The notes beneath the pieces are model-generated. The model was not told the origin of the DNA. It was given only the letters and a program-made list of their open reading frames with translations, and made no database searches. The translations under genes were made by a program, and so were the position numbers. This document shows, one piece after another, positions 5,349 to 9,563 of a DNA stretch of 9,563 bases. Numbering within the stretch: position 1 is the stretch's first letter; every line of letters begins with the position of its first letter. Origin of the DNA: Tagaea sp. (GTDB taxonomy: Bacteria; Pseudomonadota; Alphaproteobacteria; CACIAM-22H2); assembly GCA_023653245.1 (NCBI GenBank), contig JAMNXK010000050.1, positions 1 to 9,563 of the forward strand, given 5' to 3'.

Positions 5349-7712
5349 ATGTTTCCCCTTCCATCCTTCGCCGGCCCGGCCCGTCACTCGATCGCGCATT
5401 CGCTCCGGTTCCGCGCGAGCAACAGTGCGAGTCTGTTGCGCACCAACGCCTCTTCACCGACGAACAGCCGCGTCTGCACGGTGTCGTTCTGGGTGAAACG
5501 CGCCAGCTTGGCGACCGGGGGTTTCCAAACCCTCTATGGCGGCGCATCGTCCTCCGGCCAAGCGGACACGATTGGCTTCGGGAGCGGCACGAACGGCGCG
5601 GGAGATCAAGTCCAAATCCGTGACAGCGGAATTGGCTCCTACAACCTTCTGACCAGCGCGCTCTATCGCGACCCCACCGCGCACGGACATCTGGTGGTCG
5701 CCATTGATACGACTCAAGCCACTGCGGCGAACCGCGTTCGCATCCATTGGAACGGCGTCGAGGTCGCCTCCTTCTCGTCCGCTTCCTACCCGGCCCTGAA
5801 CTACAGCTTCGATTGGAACACGGCGTCTCGCCAGTGGACGATTGGACAGCGCCACAACGGTTCGGGGCTGTGGTTCTTCGACGGCTACCTCAGCGAAGTC
5901 ATTCAGGTGGACGGCCAAGCCCTCGCGCCGTCTGCGTTCGGCGAGACGAACGCGACGACCGGAGCCTGGGTTCCGAAGCGCTACACCGGCACCTACGGCG
6001 CCAACGGGTTCTATCTTCCGTTCGACGACGCGACGTCGACGACGACCATCGGCCAAGACCGCTCGGGCAACGCCAACAACTGGGCGACCAGCGGCATCAG
6101 CGTCACGTCGGGCGTCACGTTCGACCGGATGTCGGACACGCCGACGAACAACTTCGCGACTCTGAACCGGCTTGCCGAGTACGGCAACGGCTTTGTCATG
6201 GGCGCGTCGAACGGGAATCTGCAAAGCAATCCCGGCGGCGGAAGCTTCAACAAGGGCTTCCTCGCGACGATCCCCATCATGCCGGGGATGGCCACCTACG
6301 CCGAAGCGACCTTCACGGCGACCTCGGCGGACAACAACGGCGGCGTCGCGGTCACGCCTCCGGGCAACAACAGCCCCGGCGACACCGCCACGTCCGTCCG
6401 CTGGATGGACGCCGCCACGCTTCGCACGAATGGCGCTGGCTCCAGCTACGACTCTGCGCTCTCGTCGAACGACGTGGCGATGGTCGCCGTCAACTACACT
6501 GACGCTTCAACGTGCCGCGTCTGGTTCGGGCGAAACGGAACCTGGTTCGCTTCCGGCAACCCGGCGACCGGCGCCAACCCGAGCGTGACGCTCAACCCGG
6601 CTGGCGCGGCGATGTTCCTGGGCAGCTACCACTTCGCCAACGCCGCAACGATGGTTTTCAATTTCGGCCAGCGCGCCTTCGCCTACACGCCGCCGACCGG
6701 CTTCCAAGCATTGTGCACCGCGAATCTCCCGACGCCGGCGATCCGGCGCGGCGACGACGGATTCCACGCGGGGCTGCGCACGGGTACGGGCGCCCCGGCG
6801 AGCGTGACCGGTTTGCGCTTTCGGCCCGGCGTAGTGGCGATCAAGTCGCGCTCCGCCGCTACGCAATACAACGCCTACGACGAAGTTCGCGGCACCTTCA
6901 GGGGAATCGAGTTTAACACCACGAATTTCGACCACAATGACGGCGAAACGCTGACGGCGCTCGCCTCCAACGGATTCGCGCTCGGCGGCGACGCAAACGC
7001 GCGCGGCAGCAACATCAACGCGCACGCATATGTCGATTGGGCGTGGCGGCGCGGCTCGACCTTCGGCGTGGACGTCGTGATTTGGACCGGCAACGGCGCG
7101 AACCGCACGATCGCGCACGGGCTCAATGCGGTGCCGCACATGATCTGGGTGAAGGCGCTCAACGCGGGGACCGGTTGGTACGTTTACCATCATCATATGG
7201 CCGCGGCGCCGCAGGGTGTTTTTCATTTCCTGAATGGCTCCACAAGCGCGGGGCCGACGACAGACGGCACGGTCTGGAACAACACGGCTCCGACGGGCAG
7301 CGTTTTCAGCCTCGGCACCAACACGGGGGTCAATGGGAATGGAACGAGCTTCTACGCGCTCGTGTTCACCGCGATTCCGGGGTTCTCGGCGTTCCCGAAG
7401 TACATCGGCAACGGTTCGAGCGACGGCGCTTTCCTGCATCTCGGATTTCGCCCGCGCTGGTTCCTCAACAAGAATATCGGCGGCACCGCCGCCAATTGGT
7501 TCCAATTCGACGCCGTCCGCGACGCAAGCAATCCGCTGGTCAACCGATTGTTCCTTAACGGGAGCGGTGGCGAGAGCGGCGGCAACGCGTTGGATTTCGT
7601 GGCGAACGGCGTGAAGTTCCGCGCGAACGACCCGAACTACAACGGCGCCGTGACCGAGTACGTCTGCGCCGCCTTCGCCGAAACCCCCTTCAAATTCGCA
7701 ACCGCCCGATAG
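5349..7712 (+). CDS. Large multidomain tail protein: LamG-like, SPRY-like and triplicated C-terminal repeats; probable host recognition
   Basis: Three regions can be read in this 787-residue protein. Residues about 17-235 resemble a LamG/concanavalin jelly roll (VCTVSFWVKRASL, then IHWNGVEVASF, WTIGQRHNGSGLWFFDGYLSE, FYLPFDD). Residues about 270-465 resemble a SPRY-like second sandwich (VWFGRNGTWFASGNPATG, then FNFGQRAFAYTPPTGFQALC and TANLPTP). Residues about 485-780 hold three diverged repeats of about 105 residues, of the kind annotated DUF7483 in environmental phages, ending YVCAAFAETPFKFATAR. No signal peptide or catalytic motif was seen. GGTGGAG (5334-5340) sits eight bases before the ATG, and the previous stop is one base upstream, so translation is probably coupled. 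Sampled lines are about 55-65% G+C against 70-83% in neighbouring genes, suggesting separate acquisition. Glycan or receptor binding at the tail tip is inferred from the lectin-like folds and the position after the adaptor. Confidence 0.7.
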   Translation: MFPLPSFAGPARHSIAHSLRFRASNSASLLRTNASSPTNSRVCTVSFWVKRASLATGGFQTLYGGASSSGQADTIGFGSGTNGAGDQVQIRDSGIGSYNLLTSALYRDPTAHGHLVVAIDTTQATAANRVRIHWNGVEVASFSSASYPALNYSFDWNTASRQWTIGQRHNGSGLWFFDGYLSEVIQVDGQALAPSAFGETNATTGAWVPKRYTGTYGANGFYLPFDDATSTTTIGQDRSGNANNWATSGISVTSGVTFDRMSDTPTNNFATLNRLAEYGNGFVMGASNGNLQSNPGGGSFNKGFLATIPIMPGMATYAEATFTATSADNNGGVAVTPPGNNSPGDTATSVRWMDAATLRTNGAGSSYDSALSSNDVAMVAVNYTDASTCRVWFGRNGTWFASGNPATGANPSVTLNPAGAAMFLGSYHFANAATMVFNFGQRAFAYTPPTGFQALCTANLPTPAIRRGDDGFHAGLRTGTGAPASVTGLRFRPGVVAIKSRSAATQYNAYDEVRGTFRGIEFNTTNFDHNDGETLTALASNGFALGGDANARGSNINAHAYVDWAWRRGSTFGVDVVIWTGNGANRTIAHGLNAVPHMIWVKALNAGTGWYVYHHHMAAAPQGVFHFLNGSTSAGPTTDGTVWNNTAPTGSVFSLGTNTGVNGNGTSFYALVFTAIPGFSAFPKYIGNGSSDGAFLHLGFRPRWFLNKNIGGTAANWFQFDAVRDASNPLVNRLFLNGSGGESGGNALDFVANGVKFRANDPNYNGAVTEYVCAAFAETPFKFATAR

Positions 7713-7716
7713 GAGG
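7711..7716 (+). promoter_or_regulatory. Consensus Shine-Dalgarno AGGAGG overlapping the tail protein stop codon
   Basis: AGGAGG begins inside the TAG stop (7710-7712) of the large tail protein and lies five bases before ATG 7722. It is the strongest ribosome-binding site in the window, and terminating ribosomes would pass directly over it. Confidence 0.6.
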
Positions 7717-7721
7717 CACAC

Positions 7722-8261
7722 ATGCTTTTCCAGTTCGCCGACGGCCAGACCGTGCGCATCGACCAGGCCTTCGCCCGCGAGGGCGTGAACTATCCCGCGG
7801 AATGGTTGCGCGCGCTGACGCCGACCGAGCGTCAAGCCTTCGGTCTCGAGCCTGTCGCGGAGCCCGTCCCCTTCGACGGACGCTACTATTTCGGCCCGGG
7901 GCAGCCGCGGCCGCTCGCCGACGTCAAGGCGGCGCGGCTGGCCGATCTCGCGGCGCTGCGCTTCGCGCGCGAAGCCGGCGGCACGGGCGGTTTCCGCACC
8001 GACCGGGAGAGCCAAAGCCTGATCGTGGGGGCCGCGCTCGCCGCCACGCTCGATCCCGGCTACACGGTCGAGTGGAAATCGAGCGCGGGCTGGGTGACGT
8101 TGAACGCCACGCAGCTGCTCGCCGCCGCCCAGATCGTGCGCGCGCATGTGCAGGCCTGCTTCTCCAACGAGCGTGCGTTGGGGACGACGATCGAGGAAGC
8201 GGACGACCTGCAAGCCGTGCTGGCGATCGATCTGGGCCAGGGCTGGCCGGCTTCCGGTTGA
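7722..8261 (+). CDS. DUF4376-like phage protein downstream of the tail fibre genes
   Basis: This 179-residue protein is of unknown biochemical function. The C-terminal half (about residues 66-160) matches the DUF4376 pattern common in genes next to phage tail fibres. It has DVKAARLADLAALRFAREAG, then GFRTDRESQSLIVGAALAA (90-108), TVEWKSSAGWVTLNATQLLA (115-134) and VRAHVQACFSNERALG (139-154). The N-terminal 50 residues are a small separate region (FQFADGQTVRIDQAF, and LTPTERQAFGLEPV) resembling the front of tail-fibre-assembly-type proteins. There are no membrane segments, so it is not a holin, and no helix-turn-helix typical of small terminases. It occupies the slot where T7 carries holin and small terminase. 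A tail-fibre accessory or chaperone role is the most reasonable guess, from neighbourhood only. It ends nine bases before the terminase ATG. Confidence 0.6.
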   Translation: MLFQFADGQTVRIDQAFAREGVNYPAEWLRALTPTERQAFGLEPVAEPVPFDGRYYFGPGQPRPLADVKAARLADLAALRFAREAGGTGGFRTDRESQSLIVGAALAATLDPGYTVEWKSSAGWVTLNATQLLAAAQIVRAHVQACFSNERALGTTIEEADDLQAVLAIDLGQGWPASG

Positions 8262-8269
8262 GCCGGGCC

Positions 8270-9563
8270 ATGGCCGCCAAATCCGGGCGGCGCGCGCGCG
8301 CGCCCGCCAACGCCCCGCCGCGCAAGAAGCGCGCCGCGAGGTCCGCACCGCCGCCGCCGCCGGCGCGCCCCGCGCCGGCGAGCTTCGTGGCTTTCGTCGA
8401 CGCGTGGAACGCGCTGCAAGGTCAAAGCACGCCGTCGCTGCACGCGCGCATCGCGGCTTGGCTCGAATCCAAGCGCGACGCGCCGCGGCACGGTCTGGTG
8501 CTGCTCGCGTTCCGCTCGAGCGGGAAGTCGACCCTGGTCGGGCTCTATTGCGCCTGGCTGTTCGCGGGCGATCCGAATCTGCGGGTGCTCGTGCTCGCGG
8601 CCACGCACGCGCTGGCGCGCAAGATGGTGCGCAACGTCAAGCGCATCGTCGAGCGCCATCCGGCTTGCGCGGGCCTGAAGCCGGTGAAGACCGAGCAATG
8701 GGCGGCCGATCAGTTCATCGTCGCGCGCGAGGCGGAGCTGCGCGATCCGTCGATGGTCGCCAAGGGCATGCTCGGCAACATGACCGGCAGCCGCGCCGAC
8801 GTGGTGATCTGCGACGACGTCGAAGTGCCCAACAATTGCGACACGCCCGCCAAGCGCGAGGATCTGCGCGAGCGCCTGCACGAGATCGAGTACGTGCTGG
8901 TGCCCGGCGGCCTGCAGCTCTACATCGGCACGCCGCACGCGCACGAGTCGATCTACGCCGAGGGCACGGCCGAGTCGACCCCCTTCTTGGAGGGTTTCGA
9001 GCGGCTGGCGATCCCGTTGCTCGACGAGAAAGGCGACAGCGCCTGGCCCGAGCGCTTCTCGCCCGAGCGCATCGTCGCGATCCGCAAACGCACCGGCCCG
9101 CGCAAATTCCAGGCGCAGATGATGCTCGAGCCGCTGCCCGAGGCGGGCGGGCGGCTCGACCTCGACCGCATGGTTCCCTATGACGGCGCGCTCGCGTATT
9201 CGGAGGCCAACCGCCGCCCCGTGCTGACGCTCGAAGGCAAGCAGCTCGTCTCGGCGAGCTGCTGGTGGGATCCGTCCTACGGCAAGCCCACCGGCGATCG
9301 CTCGGTGATCGCGGTCGTGTTCGTCGACGAGGACGGATTCTACTGGCTGCACGAGGTCGCCTATCTCAAGGCGCCGCAGAAAGAGGCGAAAGACGGCGAC
9401 GAAGCCGCGCAGTACTGCAAGCAAGTCGCCGAGTTCGCCAAGCGCAACCACGTCCAGCGCATCTCGGTCGAAGCCAACGGCGTGGGCGCGTTCCTGCCCG
9501 GCATCCTGCGCCGCGAGCTCGCGCACGCGGAGATCGCTTGCGCGGTCACGCCCGTGCACACGC
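8270..9563 (+). CDS. Terminase large subunit (T7 gp19-like), C-terminus beyond the window
   Basis: This is the ATP-driven DNA packaging motor with headful/concatemer nuclease. 431 codons are present and the frame is open at the window edge; T7 gp19 has 586. Visible motifs: Walker A AFRSSGKST (80-88), Walker B VVICDDVE (178-185) followed by VPNN, and coupling motif YIGTPHAHESIY (218-229). The RNase H-like nuclease begins at WWDPSYGKPTGDRSVIAVV, with candidate metal ligand D334. A second acidic residue lies in VEANGVGAFLPGIL (E401), and the last acidic residue should lie outside the window. The 'DDVE(V/I)P' context is characteristic of the T7 group. Residues 1-37 are an Arg/Lys/Pro/Ala-rich, probably disordered tail with five consecutive prolines. 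No strong Shine-Dalgarno precedes ATG 8270. An in-frame TTG at 8258-8260, overlapping the previous stop, is an alternative start, and coupled translation is likely. Confidence 0.9.
   Translation, partial: MAAKSGRRARAPANAPPRKKRAARSAPPPPPARPAPASFVAFVDAWNALQGQSTPSLHARIAAWLESKRDAPRHGLVLLAFRSSGKSTLVGLYCAWLFAGDPNLRVLVLAATHALARKMVRNVKRIVERHPACAGLKPVKTEQWAADQFIVAREAELRDPSMVAKGMLGNMTGSRADVVICDDVEVPNNCDTPAKREDLRERLHEIEYVLVPGGLQLYIGTPHAHESIYAEGTAESTPFLEGFERLAIPLLDEKGDSAWPERFSPERIVAIRKRTGPRKFQAQMMLEPLPEAGGRLDLDRMVPYDGALAYSEANRRPVLTLEGKQLVSASCWWDPSYGKPTGDRSVIAVVFVDEDGFYWLHEVAYLKAPQKEAKDGDEAAQYCKQVAEFAKRNHVQRISVEANGVGAFLPGILRRELAHAEIACAVTPVHT

Noticed and set aside
6097..6119. Short direct repeat GCGTCACGT separated by three bases
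   Set aside because: It encodes the local peptide SVTSGVTF, has only two copies, and is best explained by coding coincidence.
7500..7712. Variable region of a diversity-generating retroelement at the end of the tail protein
   Set aside because: The C-terminus is not a C-type-lectin-like ending, there is no nearby near-repeat template, and no reverse transcriptase gene is in the window.
6507..8348. 613-codon minus-strand open frame under the tail protein and DUF4376-like gene
   Set aside because: Same GC mirror effect. It crosses two clearly coding + strand genes and has low-complexity Arg/Ala/Val composition.
8060..9559. 499-codon minus-strand open frame opposite the terminase
   Set aside because: The + strand carries intact Walker A, Walker B and nuclease motifs over the same span; the minus frame shows none.
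1..9563. CRISPR arrays, tRNA genes, insertion sequences, attachment sites
   Set aside because: No regularly spaced repeats, cloverleaf-like segments, transposase motifs or terminal inverted repeats were found by eye on either strand.

Overview
The window is the late structural and packaging module of a short-tailed (podovirus-type, T7-like) phage or prophage. The DNA is very GC-rich. Sixty-base lines counted by hand run about 70-83% G+C in the virion genes, with strong G/C third-position bias. This fits a high-GC host, most likely an alphaproteobacterium, but no host marker is present. No integrase, repressor, replication, RNA polymerase, tRNA or lysis gene is visible, so lytic phage and prophage cannot be told apart.

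All genes are on the + strand and tightly packed. Positions 1-154 are a GC-rich, hairpin-prone leader. Then come the major capsid protein (155-970), a small probable decoration protein (988-1257), a 93-base gap with a perfect 10-bp stem hairpin, tail tubular protein A or gatekeeper (1351-1920), tail tubular protein B or nozzle (1917-3815), a T7 gp14-like internal virion protein (3815-4378), a T7 gp17-type short tail fibre or adaptor (4409-5347), a 787-residue multidomain probable host-recognition protein (5349-7712), a DUF4376-like protein (7722-8261) and a T7 gp19-type large terminase (8270 to the window edge, C-terminus missing).

The order follows T7 genes 10-11-12-14-17-19, including a hairpin at about the place where T7 has its T-phi terminator. 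However, genes 13, 15 and 16 (the rest of the internal or ejection proteins), the holin and the small terminase are absent from their usual slots. The fibre is split into a short adaptor plus a separate large lectin-like protein with a triplicated C-terminal repeat and visibly lower GC. Read together, the genes build the head (capsid, decoration), the short tail (A, B), the DNA ejection apparatus (gp14-like) and the receptor-binding apparatus (fibre plus lectin-like protein), and package DNA (terminase). Stop/start overlaps at 1917-1920 and 3815, and 1-17-nt gaps elsewhere, indicate translational coupling along one late transcript.

Nothing in the window forces the conclusion of an entirely new system. 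The parts most worth following up are the triplicated lectin-like tail protein and the apparently stripped-down ejection gene set.
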